Shown: piece after piece, positions 25,101-34,019 of the stretch
Layout: the number at the start of each line of letters is the position of its first letter
How positions within the stretch are numbered: position 1 is the stretch's first letter
Origin: Lytechinus variegatus
Lineage: Eukaryota > Echinodermata > Echinoidea > Temnopleuroida > Toxopneustidae
Direction: 5' to 3'
Assembly (NCBI RefSeq): GCF_018143015.1
Contig: NC_054746.1
Coordinates: forward strand, 40,364,687-40,428,686
DNA: 64,000 bases
Made by a program: the position numbers and the translations under genes
Notes under the pieces: model-generated
Told to the model about the DNA's origin: nothing
The model's input: only the letters and a program-made list of their open reading frames with translations
Databases searched by the model: none

Positions 25101-28100
25101 GGTGTATTGAGAGGCCAAGTACATCAATTATTTGGTTTGCCATTTTCCAGGACATCAATTTGCTACAAGTTGTTAAATTGAAATGCAGTATTTTTGTCTG
25201 ATTTCTCTTTTTTGCAGCTAAGTATGGAAGACAGATTGAATGCCCTTAGTATTGCTCAAGCTAGACCAGACATTGATAAAAGTCAACCTCCACGAGCTGA
25301 TGTCATGGTAACATTACTATCACAAGGACTTCAGAGTCAGGACAGGGAACTACTAGATGTAAGATGAAAACATTTCTTGACTTTTAACCTGTTTCAATGA
25401 AATTCCTCTCATAATGAAGATTGACTGTGTGAAAACCTTTGAGTTTATCAGATAAGTTGTTTTTTTATAGAAGAGCATTATTTCTTGTGGATAAAATATC
25501 CTCCGTTCAGATACATATCTGTGATTGTATATATGTACAACATGACAGCCGTGTAACAAACGGAGGTAGACTAAACCCAAGAACCATCTCCACCTGTCCT
25601 AGCCTTCACCACGCTAATGACAGACTAAGTAGAGTTCTACATCATGCCATTTTATAGGGCACTTCAACTTTTGAGAATGAAATAGGAATTACCATTTTGC
25701 AACATGCGAGGATGTAATCCCCTTTGTGACTCACAAAATTTGTTTAAATGTTTTGTTACTCTTTTACCATGTGCTTTATATTATTACCTATATTTTTCCA
25801 TGTTCTTGATCATGATTGATTTTCAGCATTTCTCATATAAGTTTGTTTCTCCCATTTCTTTTCTGTAGAGAGTACTGAAGCAGGACCGAGCTAAAGTAGT
25901 CGCCAACACGATAAAGAGACTACCAGTACCTCTCATCGTACCCCTTGTTCAAGAGCTAGCCAGAAGGATGAACACTGCTCCGCAAAGGTATAGCACCATA
26001 CGTCATGCCAAGTCAATTTATCAAATTATGTTGTAAAAAAGGTTTTATAAGGTTATTAACATTGAGCATAAAATGTTAAGTTTTTCTTTTCAATTTTGTT
26101 TATCATAGAAGAAAATTTTTGAAGTTGAATAGTTGAAGAAAACAGGCCTTGACATATTGAGGGACCTTCCTGAATATGAAAAGATGCATTTTTCACAAAT
26201 TGTCATGGATTGAATAGTCTCTGATGTGAAGTAAATATGGATGAAATAAAGAGTTAGAGATGCCGAAAGGTTGAGCAACCAGCTGTGCTTTAAAACTTGA
26301 TTTACCTGATTGTGTAATGTAGCATATTCTTGTCCATTTTTACTCCAGCGGATTGGTAATTGCCCACTGGACAAAAGAAGTTTTACGAGAGAGGGCGTCC
26401 TATCTCATGACCTGTCCTGAACTAATGCTGAGATTAAGTCATATCTATGAGACCATTAATACAAGAACAAGCAATGGTGGCAAACTTGGTAGGCTACATG
26501 GCAAATTGGACCTCATGTTGGCTCAGGTAATTTAGCACTTATATAAACATTTATGTAGTGAGTTAGATTTAAACATATATGGCATTAAACCTAGTTTGAG
26601 GAGGAGAATGTTTTATATAGTTCAACACTTAAATGAACTTTGTTAGTACCAAAGAAAAAATTTGTGCAATGCTGAAGAATATATATTGTTAGTTTGAATA
26701 TAACCAGTATGTTTTAAGTCAACATTATTTTCTTCATGATTGTGTACTTGACACCTTCATCATGATAATGCTGTATGGAACGTATTCTTGTAGTTAATTG
26801 TAAAACACATATCTGTACTCCGAAAATTTGGAGCTATAGGTTATAGTTGCAATTTGTTATAATATAGATTGATTCCCTATATTATCCAGAATTGAAAGAT
26901 TAAAAAAAATTCAATTGCGTTTGTAACCTGTAAACAAGCTCCTGAAAGTATTTTGGTTGAGAATGTGATTAATGACCTGTAGTTGAATAGGTTTTGGTGT
27001 AAAATTCTTTGTTGATTTTGTTCAGATATCATCACAAGACGACACTGCAGAGGCTAGCCATACAGACCAAGCACTGATGCTCTATGAAGATGGTGAGTAG
27101 TCTTATATTTAGTATTAATAGCAGTCAGACTTATTGCTAAATGGGTTTCTTTGTGAGAAAATGTGAATGTTATTGTTTGTTGAAAACATTGTGATTACTT
27201 GTATGATGTCGTCTCTAAAAAAGTTATCTTGAGATAAAAATTTAACAGTGATGACAAGAAAATATTGTTGATATGTTGTGTAGTAGTGATGAACCGTTTA
27301 AAAAGTATGGGGTGATTGCCAATATTCGTAGATTTATTACATTACAATGTACAATTTGTCTCTAATTCAATTGCAATTTAAAAATTGTTTTGAATTCTGC
27401 TCAAAAACTCATTTATCAAAGTGAAAGAATTATACTTTGTGGTAGTCCAACTAATTTAGATTTGTGTGATATTCATGCTTGTTTAATTTTTTTTCTATTA
27501 CAGATAAATCTCTGCTAAAATGATGATGCATATACCTTTTTTTCTTTTAAATAGAATCTTCAGATGAGTTAGACCTTATGGAGGATGGACTTGCTATCCA
27601 CTCAGAATCAGAGGTTAGAATTTACTTTTAATTCTCTAACAGTCCTCCATCTTATCAAATGACCATAAAATTTAATTGTTTATTTTCTGATTTAACTGTC
27701 TAAAAAGAAGTTGGGAGAAGCAACGTTCTTCATTGTGAACAACAATAATGATTAACAGAGTACTATTTTCATGAGCATTGTTCTGTGAAATTAATTTTAT
27801 AATGAACTGACTTGATCTTGAAAAAGTTTTATGGTTTGTAGGTTGATACAGGTCAGAATATTTATAAGTTGTTTCTGCAAAGTCATAGGAGAGAACTTCC
27901 AAGATTTGATGATTTACACAAATTTTGTAAATCTGTGTGTGTGATATTTTGCTATGCAATGTTTCACATACATGCTTCATTGAAATCATCAAAAGAAAGA
28001 CTAGAAAAAATTCATGTTTTAAACTCTGGAAAGTCAGGAAATTTTAAGAACATTGAAATGGACAAAGCTTATGTATAATCTTCAAGAGTTAAAGTTTGTG

Positions 28101-28252
28101 ATTTAGATTTTTTTCATTCATTTTTTCAGGGTGAATGGGATGAGCTTTCAGAATCCTCAGAAATGGAAGTACAGCAAGACGATCAGGCAGATGATTCAGA
28201 TAGTGAAGAGGATGAAGAGGAAGTTGATGACGATGATGACGACGAAACATGA
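4117..28252 (+). CDS. WDR43: WDR43 / UTP5 homologue, small-subunit processome WD-repeat protein (16 exons)
   Basis: Nucleolar t-UTP/UTP-A subunit needed for pre-rRNA transcription and 18S processing (family knowledge). Exons: 4117-4308, 8405-8560, 10437-10558, 17632-17752, 18099-18244, 19292-19388, 20314-20378, 20974-21148, 21963-22049, 24170-24307, 25218-25358, 25869-25987, 26349-26526, 27026-27092, 27555-27613, 28130-28252. All have GT/AG borders and join in phase to 661 aa; human WDR43 is about 677. WD repeats fill residues ~1-300 ([19 protein letters not shown] near the start, [36 protein letters not shown]). A basic stretch lies near residues 424-433, a Utp12-type helical domain at ~434-580, and an Asp/Glu/Ser-rich tail at ~580-661. 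The start fits the human N-terminus and has no upstream in-phase extension I could support. Introns host snoRNA-like sequences and many transposons. No break in the reading frame was seen. Confidence 0.96.
4660..5150. repeat. Repeat with G-run/C-run inverted ends, WDR43 intron 1
   Basis: The left end reads GGGGGGGGCACTCG and the right end TGAGTGCCCGCCCCCCC, an inverted pair about 0.48 kb apart. The interior repeats the phrase CTTGGAGCGG / CCTTGGAACGG several times and includes a GC-rich patch at 4810-4900. No transposase is present. Confidence 0.5.
5217..5265 (+). repeat. 49-base direct repeat unit, copy 1
   Basis: ACTAGCCAGGAGGCTTCTAG and its downstream AGTAAAAATCATTTACT recur almost unchanged at 7463-7507 in the same intron. 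Origin unknown. Confidence 0.55.
5828..6850. mobile_element. Fold-back element with ATCAGTAG(A/C)GGCGCTGGTC ends
   Basis: The left arm starts ATCAGTAGAGGCGCTGGTCC and includes ATTGGGATTGTCCCAG. The right arm (about 6780-6850) is its reverse complement with a few changes, ending GACCAGCGCCGCTACTGAT. Another inverted element (6052-6645) is nested inside, so the insertions are layered. No transposase is visible. It lies in WDR43 intron 1. Confidence 0.6.
6052..6645. mobile_element. Nested element with repeated TAGTACGGGGTTA motifs
   Basis: About nine copies of (A)TAGT(A/C)CGGGGTTA occur in both orientations (near 6075, 6113, 6190, 6256, 6487, 6530, 6579, 6594, 6611). Outer ends are inverted: CTTTTTAGACAGG on the left against CCTGTGTAAAAAG on the right. 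A unique interior includes GAATATTCATGA twice. It is probably a non-autonomous DNA transposon whose subterminal repeats would bind a transposase (inference). Confidence 0.55.
7340..7404. repeat. 65-base perfect-ended hairpin
   Basis: GTTAGCGACC (7340-7349) pairs perfectly with GGTCGCTAAC (7395-7404), and inner bases partly continue the match (AAATCAT against AAATGATTT). It lacks clear C/D or H/ACA boxes. It could be a minimal MITE or a structured RNA; unassigned. Confidence 0.45.
7463..7507 (+). repeat. 49-base direct repeat unit, copy 2
   Basis: Near-identical to 5217-5265 (ACTAGCCAGGAGGCTCCTAG then AGTAAAAATCATTTACTTA). The two copies bracket the fold-back element at 5828-6850. Confidence 0.55.
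8656..9634. mobile_element. Non-autonomous DNA element with ~120-bp internal repeats, copy 1 (WDR43 intron 2)
   Basis: The ends are inverted: GTCTCGCCTGC on the left and GCAGGTGAGAC on the right, followed by CACCAGAGGCATTCCACTT. The interior is a tandem array of degenerate ~120-base units containing GGTCACATGACCAAGGTCAA and TTTGGCCAT. Related copies are at 36878-37650 and 44658-45079. The units contain AGGTCAAAGGTCA, a nuclear-receptor DR1-like sequence. No transposase is present. Confidence 0.65.
9692..10285 (+). mobile_element. TTAA-type MITE, WDR43 intron 2
   Basis: The left end (AAGTCCACCCC) is slightly truncated. The right end is GGGGTGGACTTGTCCT followed by TTAA. Long inverted arms carry TCTGATGTAAGATAAG on one side and CTTATTTTACGTCC on the other. 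The interior carries GATGATGTCCATCACTC and the family phrase CACATGTTCAGGGAG. Confidence 0.7.
12971..14603. repeat. 1.63-kb inverted repeat (arms ~0.8 kb)
   Basis: ATGACGTCACTGTCTGTACG at the left end is matched by its complement ending at 14603. The match extends with scattered changes to a centre near 13777 (GCTCGCCTTGCTGA against its inverted partner GCCGAGGCGAGC). GAT/ATC triplet runs at 13218-13236 and 14341-14353 also correspond. Transcribed in WDR43 intron 3, it could fold into long dsRNA. No ORF is shared by both arms. Confidence 0.8.
14809..15051 (-). mobile_element. tRNA-Met-derived SINE
   Basis: Read on the - strand, the head (15051 to about 14985) resembles a tRNA. Box A TGGCTCAGCGG is at 15031-15041, box B GGTTCGATCC at 14989-14998, with a CAT-type anticodon loop CTCATGA between. 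About 160 bases of unrelated body follow, then an (ATT)n-like tail at 14809-14826. The absence of a proper acceptor stem and the presence of a tail mark it as a SINE, not a functional tRNA gene. Confidence 0.8.
15190..15510 (+). repeat. GGTCCGGGCTGAAA-family repeat interrupted by a tRNA-like insert
   Basis: Family sequence (TGCTCCGGGCTAAAAATATT, then AAATTCACAGAGCAAAATGC) runs to about 15325 and resumes at TCATGAATATTCATAAG (about 15458), where 1820-2350 is continuous. The intervening ~130 bases are the tRNA-like insert. Confidence 0.6.
15340..15456 (-). mobile_element. tRNA-like insert (SINE head, Met-type)
   Basis: On the - strand, box A TGATCTAGTGG (15428-15437) and box B GTTTGAATCC (15383-15392) are correctly ordered, with an anticodon-like loop containing CAT (GGACTCATAATTGC). 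The stems are imperfect, so I call it tRNA-derived rather than a tRNA gene. It interrupts an older repeat cleanly. Confidence 0.6.
15866..15931 (+). pseudogene. Truncated THAP-domain N-terminus
   Basis: ATG opens a 21-codon frame reading [19 protein letters not shown] and two more residues before a stop. The opening M-P-x-x-C-x4-C pattern followed by basic residues is the hallmark of the C2CH THAP zinc finger's first half. The second half (the CxxH pair and the AVPTIF region) is absent. The reading stops after what would be the first loop, so this is a fragment, not a gene. Its location inside a fold-back element suggests a transposase relic. A chance match of this length cannot be fully excluded. 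Confidence 0.55.
16036..16640. repeat. Cluster of ACACC...GGTGT mini-hairpins
   Basis: At least eight short inverted pairs of ACACC(A) and (T)GGTGT with 3-10-base loops occur in ~600 bases (near 16041, 16088, 16110, 16211, 16291, 16311, 16345, 16519). Spacing is irregular, unlike a simple tandem repeat. Confidence 0.6.
17080..17220. repeat. Fragment of an AAATTTGGGG / GACAAGCCCCCCC repeat
   Basis: Poly-C/poly-G-containing low-complexity repeat with phrase AAAAATGACAAGCCCCCCCC. The same phrase recurs at 47780-48000 inside the Harbinger element. Confidence 0.45.
19112..19206 (+). ncRNA. Box C/D snoRNA, copy 1 (WDR43 intron 5)
   Basis: A 95-base RNA candidate. A terminal stem forms between GGTTGCTA and TAGCAACC. 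Box C ATGATGA is at 19124-19130 and box D CTGA at 19190-19193, with a C'-like ATGATAA at 19161-19167. The candidate ends 85 bases before exon 6, a usual distance for intron-processed C/D snoRNAs. The putative guide lies just upstream of box D (TCTACCACAGAAACCA). Vertebrate WDR43 hosts SNORD53/92; homology to those is not tested. It should guide 2'-O-methylation of rRNA or snRNA if functional. Confidence 0.82.
20444..20538 (+). ncRNA. Box C/D snoRNA, copy 2 (WDR43 intron 7)
   Basis: Same length, boxes and terminal stem as the copy at 19112-19206. The difference I see is one base in the guide region (AGAAAACA for AGAAACCA), right beside box D. It sits 65 bases after the 5' splice site and 435 before exon 8. 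The guide-proximal change could alter its target or mark decay. Confidence 0.78.
21350..21510 (+). mobile_element. MITE with GCTGCCAA / TTGGCAGC ends (WDR43 intron 8)
   Basis: TIR TGCTGCCAAGTAGTA at the left and GGTTGGCAGCTCTGCA at the right bound ~160 bases containing repeated TTTAGTACTGAAAAATAG. A related copy lies at 29574-29785. Confidence 0.6.
21724..21818 (+). ncRNA. Box C/D snoRNA, copy 3 (WDR43 intron 8)
   Basis: A third 95-base copy, same orientation, with ATGATGA, ATGATAA and CTGA boxes kept and a perfect 8-bp terminal stem. The guide reads as in copy 1. It ends 144 bases before exon 9. Flanking intron sequence is not shared with the other copies, so the copied unit is the RNA itself and not a larger intron segment. 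Confidence 0.8.
22081..22187 (+). repeat. 107-base duplicated block, copy A (WDR43 intron 9)
   Basis: Identical to 23851-23957 except at two positions near the left edge. It begins 32 bases after exon 9. It contains GTAGTATTTTGTACTGC, a 6-bp stem with a short loop, and TACTGACCTCTTATTATTTG followed by TTTGTAG, which resembles a branch point plus 3' splice site. There are no C/D boxes. After the block this copy reads ATATT where the other reads ACATT. It may be another small RNA or a decoy acceptor; unassigned. Confidence 0.7.
23214..23850 (+). repeat. 40-bp tandem array, ~15.8 copies, with 120-bp higher-order pattern
   Basis: The unit is CTTGTGCAACAGCACTCTTC then AAAATCCATATCTGCAGATT. Variants (cAAc/cTAc, CATATCT/CACATCT, TTA/TTC) repeat in a three-unit order over 23401-23640, showing later expansion in 120-bp blocks. 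The first units carry TTAAAAA instead of TTCAAAA. Because 40 is not a multiple of 3 and the unit lacks stops, all three + frames stay open for 150-184 codons, but these are not genes. The array abuts the 107-base block at 23851. Confidence 0.95.
23851..23957 (+). repeat. 107-base duplicated block, copy B (WDR43 intron 9)
   Basis: Exactly 1770 bases downstream of copy A and directly joined to the 40-bp array. It is followed by ACATTG, so a box ACA three bases from a 3' end is possible here, although I could not draw convincing H/ACA hairpins. Confidence 0.7.
24862..25006 (+). ncRNA. Box H/ACA snoRNA, copy 1 (WDR43 intron 10)
   Basis: A 145-base candidate with two hairpins. Hairpin 1 closes CCTCC with GGAGG and has an upper stem CTGT/ACAG capped by TTGTA-loop-TACAA, leaving an internal pocket on both sides. 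The hinge holds H box AGACTA (24930-24935). Hairpin 2 closes AGAAC with GTTCT and CTGTC with GACAG around a second pocket. Box ACA (25001-25003) sits three bases from the proposed end. It should guide pseudouridylation if functional. The lower stem of hairpin 1 has one mismatch (CCTCCATT against AACGGAGG) that copy 2 lacks. Confidence 0.78.
25500..25644 (+). ncRNA. Box H/ACA snoRNA, copy 2 (WDR43 intron 11)
   Basis: Same length as copy 1 and differing at only two positions seen. One (CCTCCGTT) restores perfect pairing with AACGGAGG in hairpin 1. H box AGACTA is at 25568-25573 and box ACA at 25639-25641. It ends 224 bases before exon 12, much like copy 1 (211 bases before exon 11). Flanks differ from copy 1, so the duplicated unit corresponds to the RNA. 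Confidence 0.8.
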
Positions 28253-28563
28253 AAGTGCCCTCTCTTGGATGGAGTGTAATTTTTTATTTGAACAAAAATA
28301 TTGAGAAAATATATATGACTACTCAATTCGAGAAAAGTCAGAGATATGTTTTTATCTTTGCCAATCAATGCATTGTAACATACAGTAGGAGTATTGCACC
28401 ATACATGATTTTCATATATCAAGGCATTTGTAACCAGCATTGTTGCTTAATGGACTCACAGCATGTAATTTGAATGGCTCACATACTATCAGTACTGGAA
28501 TCTGTATCCAATGTAAAGGTTGGTTCATTCATACATGAAGTAATCCAACACTTTAAGTGTAGA

Positions 28564-28569
28564 AATAAA
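28564..28569 (+). terminator. Candidate WDR43 poly(A) signal
   Basis: AATAAA lies 312 bases after the stop codon, followed by T/GT-rich sequence. This is the first canonical hexamer after the gene. Confidence 0.6.
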
Positions 28570-29309
28570 GCTTTATGCACAAATTGTTTTGCTCTTGCTG
28601 TATGAAGAAAAAAAATTGTGAAACTGATTCAAAGAAAGGGAAATTCCACTCTTTTGGTGATCGTACTGAAACAAGGCTGTCTAGTGCAGACTCTGTGTCT
28701 CATGTTTGGTTGATGTCTGCTGAGATAGGGGCTTGACATATAGCAGTGAAAAAAGAAAATGAACACAATCTCAACAAAGCTATTGAAATCCCAGAGTTCT
28801 TACATTGCAGTTTAATACTAATAATGATCTGCTATAGAGATAAGTTATTATTTTATTAGAAATAGAATTTCATTTTTTTTGGGGGGGGGGACAACTCACA
28901 TCCTTAACATTCTAGAGAGACAATTTCAGTATGTGCATCTGACATATGTTAAAAAAATGAAAGCTACCCCTTACCCTGACACACACACACACATGCATGT
29001 GATAATGCCTTCTTTTTCTATGGGAACAAGGTTATTGTATATATTTCCAGAGGTTTATTACACAAAATATTTTTTGTCTTCCTGTAGGTATTCTGCCAAA
29101 TTTATGAATCTTTCAATTTCTTATGTTGTGCTATTTTTTTTCCCTGGAAAGTTCATATTGGAAAGTTTGAAATGTTTCACCAATTCAATTTTCATTCTCT
29201 TATTTCTTTCACCTAATAAAATGTAAGGTTTACTTTTAATATATATTTTAATAAATATTCGATAAATGCAGTTATCCAGTGTTGCCATCATCTCATGCAT
29301 ATTGATGTA

Positions 29310-29482
29310 GTTTATGTTTCACAAAGCTGTTTGTAAGTTACAAGTGATTTGACTGGTGGTGACCTTTATGGTAAGTAATATACACCATATTCTAATTGGT
29401 GTTGATTTAGTTCATTAAAAAAGGGTCACTAGTGGTTCGCAAAGTCGCTCGTAACTTACAAACAGCTTTATGAAACATCCAC
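29310..29482. mobile_element. MITE with GTTTCACAAAGCTGTTTGTA inverted ends
   Basis: The arm TGTTTCACAAAGCTGTTTGT (from 29315) is inverted as ACAAACAGCTTTATGAAACA (ending about 29477). It is about 170 bases long and has no ORF. Its opening GTTTCACAAAG resembles the MITE at 63524-63740. Confidence 0.6.
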
Positions 29483-29573
29483 CAGGTTTCATATTCATTG
29501 CTTTGTTTTACCAGGATGTAAAGCATTCCCTTGCTCTTTTGTTTTCGATAAATAAAGGACATGTGATGGTGAT

Positions 29574-29785
29574 GCAGAGCTGCCAAGTAGTACTGATTTT
29601 CAGTATTTAGTACTGAAAATAGAGAAGAATACTGATGGTTTCATGCAAAATACTGATTTCTTAAGTTTCAGTTTATGTGTTGTCCTATGGTATTCCTGTG
29701 AAAATACTTATTTCCTCACTAGAATACTGAATTTCAGCCTTGAAAATACTGAAATGTTCTTGTTTAGGTTGGCAGCTCTGGTGAT
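29574..29785 (+). mobile_element. MITE with AGAGCTGCCAA / TTGGCAGCTCT ends
   Basis: Perfect 11-base terminal inverted repeats AGAGCTGCCAA ... TTGGCAGCTCT bound ~200 bases rich in AATACTGAAA and TACTGATTT motifs. It is a better-preserved relative of 21350-21510. Confidence 0.65.
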
Positions 29786-32439
29786 GATTAGCCACAAAAT
29801 ACTGATTGGTATTGGTCAGTTTCCCCAGTTGCCCATTACAATGGTCATCATTTGGTACTACCACCTCCAGAAGCATAATAGGAAGATGAGGCCATTTATT
29901 TTAACTACCATCATTCTTTGACCTACATATCTTACACTACCAAAAGAACGGCACGATACTAGCTTGAAGTTGGAGGCAAAAATAATTTACAGAACATGAC
30001 ATTTTAATAAACTCAACATGCTTCAAGGTACTCAAACCTCCATCCTTGGCCTGAATATTGTAGATAGATTCATTGGTATTTATATACCTTGGATATCGAG
30101 TAAATTTGAAGAATGTACTTCAATAAGATTTTGTAAAAAGTTATATGGTACAGTGTGGATTGAAATAACAGGAGTGAATGTAAAAATTATTGTCTACAGT
30201 TGATTGAACAGATCAATCAAAGGGGCCTAATTACATTACCTTGATACATGTTCTGTTTTGTAAAATTTTATGTTCTATTGAATATATTTCTCTTCAAATA
30301 TATTACAATCCCCTCCCTCTCTTGACCTAAGTTTCCAAATGAAACACATTCGGGGTCGTAATCTCTGCAGAAGTGTTAATGGTTATTAGAGATGCAATTT
30401 GTGAGATTGCTTGTAATTTCATTTATACATTTGGATCTAATATAAACTGATAAAAAGGAAGAGGAATATTTTGGAGAGAATATAATGCAATTAAATGTAA
30501 AAGTGTTGAAAATAGAAAGGGAGAGAGAAGAAACTCAGATCTCTAGTTGAATGTTTGTTTTCCTCATGAAATTGGTGTGTTGATTTGATACAAGTCTGAT
30601 TTATACAGGTGCAACTTTGATATCAAGTAATTATATACAAGTAACTTCAGCAATATCCATTTACTCTTTCTGCCAAAAAGAAAAAAAAAGGAAACAAATT
30701 CAGTTAGCTTGAATGTGCCAATATTAATAAAGTAAATTTACTTTCATATGTTTGTTTGGACTAAAAGTTCAGGAGATTAGTCAAGTTGAGTATAGCACTA
30801 AATCTGCATGTGTGAAGACCACAGGTTCGTGTTTCAAAAAAAGCTAATTACAAAGAGATATGCGTAAATAGTAAATGTACACATGTAAGTGAAAACAATT
30901 ATTTGATGCAAATTCTACAGTGTTTTGAATGCTTTTTAATTAGAGCAATTACATTATGTCAGTAATTCCTAAATTGTGGTAAAAGATGGAACATTGGTAA
31001 CATTGAGAAGTTGATTCTCATTTAAGATAGATAAATAACAGTGTTTTGCATAATTTGAATCTGAATACTGCTTTAATATAGGTGATAATTTGAATTGTGC
31101 AAACATAATGTAATCGCCTCTGAACATTATTTTGATATTATAGTCCATATTTACTTTACTTTGAAAATCTGGAAATCATGTTACAACAGAATGAACCCTT
31201 AACTGAAAAATGCCCAGAGATATGTTGACTAAAAGTATGGGACATTACTTGTACTTGAATTTGATTCATACTATGCTGATAATGTATGCTATTAACAATG
31301 TGATGAGAGACTTTCCATTATGAATAAAATTTTGTATAAATTGCAAACAGCAATGTTCATGTTTCCTTTTGTTCCTTTCAGAAATATTTTCAGTTAAAAA
31401 TAGAAATCACATGCAATCTGTGTCATTTTATTCGGTCAAATATGGTTACACAAAACTTCTGTTAGTTCTCAACTTGTTTACAGCCCTATTCTGGAAAATG
31501 AAATAGACAAGGTTTTTTGTTGGGGTGTGAATGTGTACCAGTCTGTTGTAGCAACATTTTTTTTAATGTAGTAGTGATAATTTCTTTGGTAACATTGTGG
31601 TTTATTTTGTTCTCATTCTAGACAGTTTTCTTCTGTCTAATGTAGGATCAAATATTCACAAATGTGTCTATAGGACCAACATTCATAAGGAATTCTATTC
31701 AAAAGGAATACTATATATGAGGGTAATTATTCTTGATCCTGTTACCTATTTATTAATAGGACTGCTATTCACCATTAGACAAATAGGATTTTATTTGTTT
31801 GTCGTCGCGGTGGTCCCTATTCACAATACAACAGAAGTGTGTCATGGTTCTTTTGACTACATGACTGTTGTGTCTAAGAATAACTAAATATGAATTTCTT
31901 TGGATTAATTATGAAGAATGGTCGTTATGAGCCAAAATAACTCTTTGACAAGCAGATTGCATAATTTACAGTCGTAACAAACTGTTGAAAATGTGCAAGT
32001 TCTATGAACTTTCTGGTGTGTGTGAGGCAGAAAAACAAGTTGGAACTTCACACTAAGTAGACGGGGGGGGGGGGGGGGGGGGCACTGGGCTGATTTACCC
32101 CCCCCCCCCTCTCTCTCTCTTTATCTTTCTTCTCCCATATCTCTTGTTTTATCCCTATGTCCCTGAGAAGTCCAAAAACTCTTAATCGTCTTTTCTTAAT
32201 GCAGATTCCCGTGTTCTGTTTATTAAATCTTTTTACTTGATGTGCTCTTTTCTCATGCTCTCTTATTTGTTGTTTGGTAGGATTTCTACAAAAAAGGTAT
32301 GCTGCCTTGTGCTAGTTTACATTTTGTTGGGCACATTGTTACAATCCTTTATGATTTTATTATTACTTTTATTAGTGTTGTTGTTATTCATTTTGTATTT
32401 GGGGGAAAGTGAGAAAAATATGTGCAGGGAATAGGCCTG

Positions 32440-33339
32440 GTCTGCTGGCCGGTGCGACCCCGAAAGGAACAAGAAAAAGGATAGGGGAAGAATTGGAAAA
32501 TAGACTATAAATATTTTCGCTCGCGCTCGCATTGCCCGTGTAATGAATCCCATTCAAGAGGATTAAATGACACTTCATATATCCAGTTCTGAAATCAATT
32601 TGCACACAATATTTTAGCTCGCACATCAAGCTTTCAATCTTTTGTTTGATTAACACAAATTGTTATATCAAAATTTTCAGCTTGCGCTGCGCGCTTGCAT
32701 TGTTTGATTTGTGAGATACATATCCTCTTTGGAAATTCTTTCCAAAATTTGTCAAAATGCTCCTATATCATGTCAGTATATCAACATATTAAGCTCGTGC
32801 TTCGCGCTCGCATTTAATTGTTTGAGACACACAGTCTGTTTTTTATTTAAATAACAACGCGCTTAGACTGTCCAGTTTTCAGGTCGGAATATCCAAAATT
32901 TTGAGCTCACGCTAAGCACTGTCATTATTAAATTGGTGATACTTGTATCCTCTTCATTAATCACTAAAAACAGTCGATCCTGATTGAGTCCCTTTTTACG
33001 TTACTATATCAAAATTTCGGATCGCGCTTCGCGCTCGATCGCATTGATTATAGTTAGATACTTATCTTTGCATCGTTTGCATCTTCATGATTATAAAAAC
33101 TGCTCAGAATCTTCAGGTCTAAGGACATATCAAAGAATTTGAGCTCGCGCTTCGCGCTCGCCATATGTATTAAGACCAAATGAGATACCTTATCTTGTTT
33201 ATAACAATAAAAACTAAAACTTCAGTCTTTGGTTAGGACTACCCCCTAAAAAATAGATTTATAGCGGCCAATCGAGAAAAATGTTGGCGAAAATATTTGT
33301 CCCCCCCCCCCTTTTGGCGAAAGCTGGATCCGCCCCTGG
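32440..33339 (+). repeat. CpG-rich periodic repeat, copy B
   Basis: It aligns with 1-567 in order and orientation and ends GGCGAAAGCTGGATCCGCCC. The motif GCTCGCGCTTCGCGCTCGCA or close variants recurs about every 110-130 bases (about 32519, 32681, 32793, 33020, 33141), separated by AT-rich spacers. Confidence 0.65.
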
Positions 33340-33779
33340 TTAGTCTGTTCGAAAATGTTAAATTTAGGGTCAAATTTTATTTTATTGATCGCGAAATCAT
33401 GCAAGACTTTTGGTTTGGGAACTGTACCTTCTTTATACAAAAAATTATATTATATCAGATGGGCATGGCACATAATGTACTACCAGAGATATTCTCAAAG
33501 TTAGAGCCAGTATTCCATGATTCGAAGATAAATGGAATATTGGCTATGACGAGTGGAATATATCTTCTATACCATGGAATAAGGCCATCCAATACCCCCC
33601 CCCAAAAAAAAGGGAAGATTTTGATTGAGCAAGTCATACCACAATCACTTAATATGGCCTCACTTCATAAAGGAAATTAGATCTTAGATATTATGTGTAG
33701 GTCATTATGACATCATTATATAGTATCAATGTGCTCTAGCTGTGCATCGCATTGCATTCATAGTTGTATATTTGTGGTA

Positions 33780-33990
33780 TTTTTTGCGCATCTGCGCATG
33801 CACATTAGACTGTTCAATACGGTACCACATTGAACAGCAAGTTTAGTACAGTAGCCTATGGGATATTCATAGGATTTCAGTCCTGTGTTCAATACATTCT
33901 TGTATTGAACAGGCAATTGATGCAGACAAAAAATACACAATTTTGATGCATCGCTCAAGTAGTCACTATGTAGATGTCCATTATCTCCTA
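33780..33990. repeat. Short imperfect inverted segments
   Basis: GTTCAATACGGTACCAC and TGTGTTCAATACATTCTTGT/ATTGAAC motifs give local hairpins with TGTTCAAT/ATTGAACA cores. There is nothing coding and the class is unknown. Confidence 0.3.
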
Positions 33991-34019
33991 AAAGCAAGGT
34001 TTATCTTCATTATAAGCCT

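Larger units (their letters stand above)
28570..32439. other. Intergenic, no gene seen
   Basis: AT-rich spacer between WDR43 and the CpG-rich repeat. It contains two MITEs (29310-29482, 29574-29785), a short CA repeat at 28978-28994 and G/C homopolymers at 32062-32110. Open frames of 92-115 codons at 28879, 29643 and 31597 show no recognisable domain and no splice support. Confidence 0.5.

Noticed and set aside
28879..29226. 115-codon open frame
   Set aside because: AT-rich intergenic DNA starting in a G run; no recognisable domain, and composition resembles noncoding flanks.
31597..31887. 96-codon open frame with hydrophobic stretches
   Set aside because: No family resemblance, no splice partners; hydrophobicity reflects T-rich sequence.
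33297..33680. 127-codon open frame
   Set aside because: It starts inside the end of a dispersed repeat and runs through a C-tract; no conserved motif.
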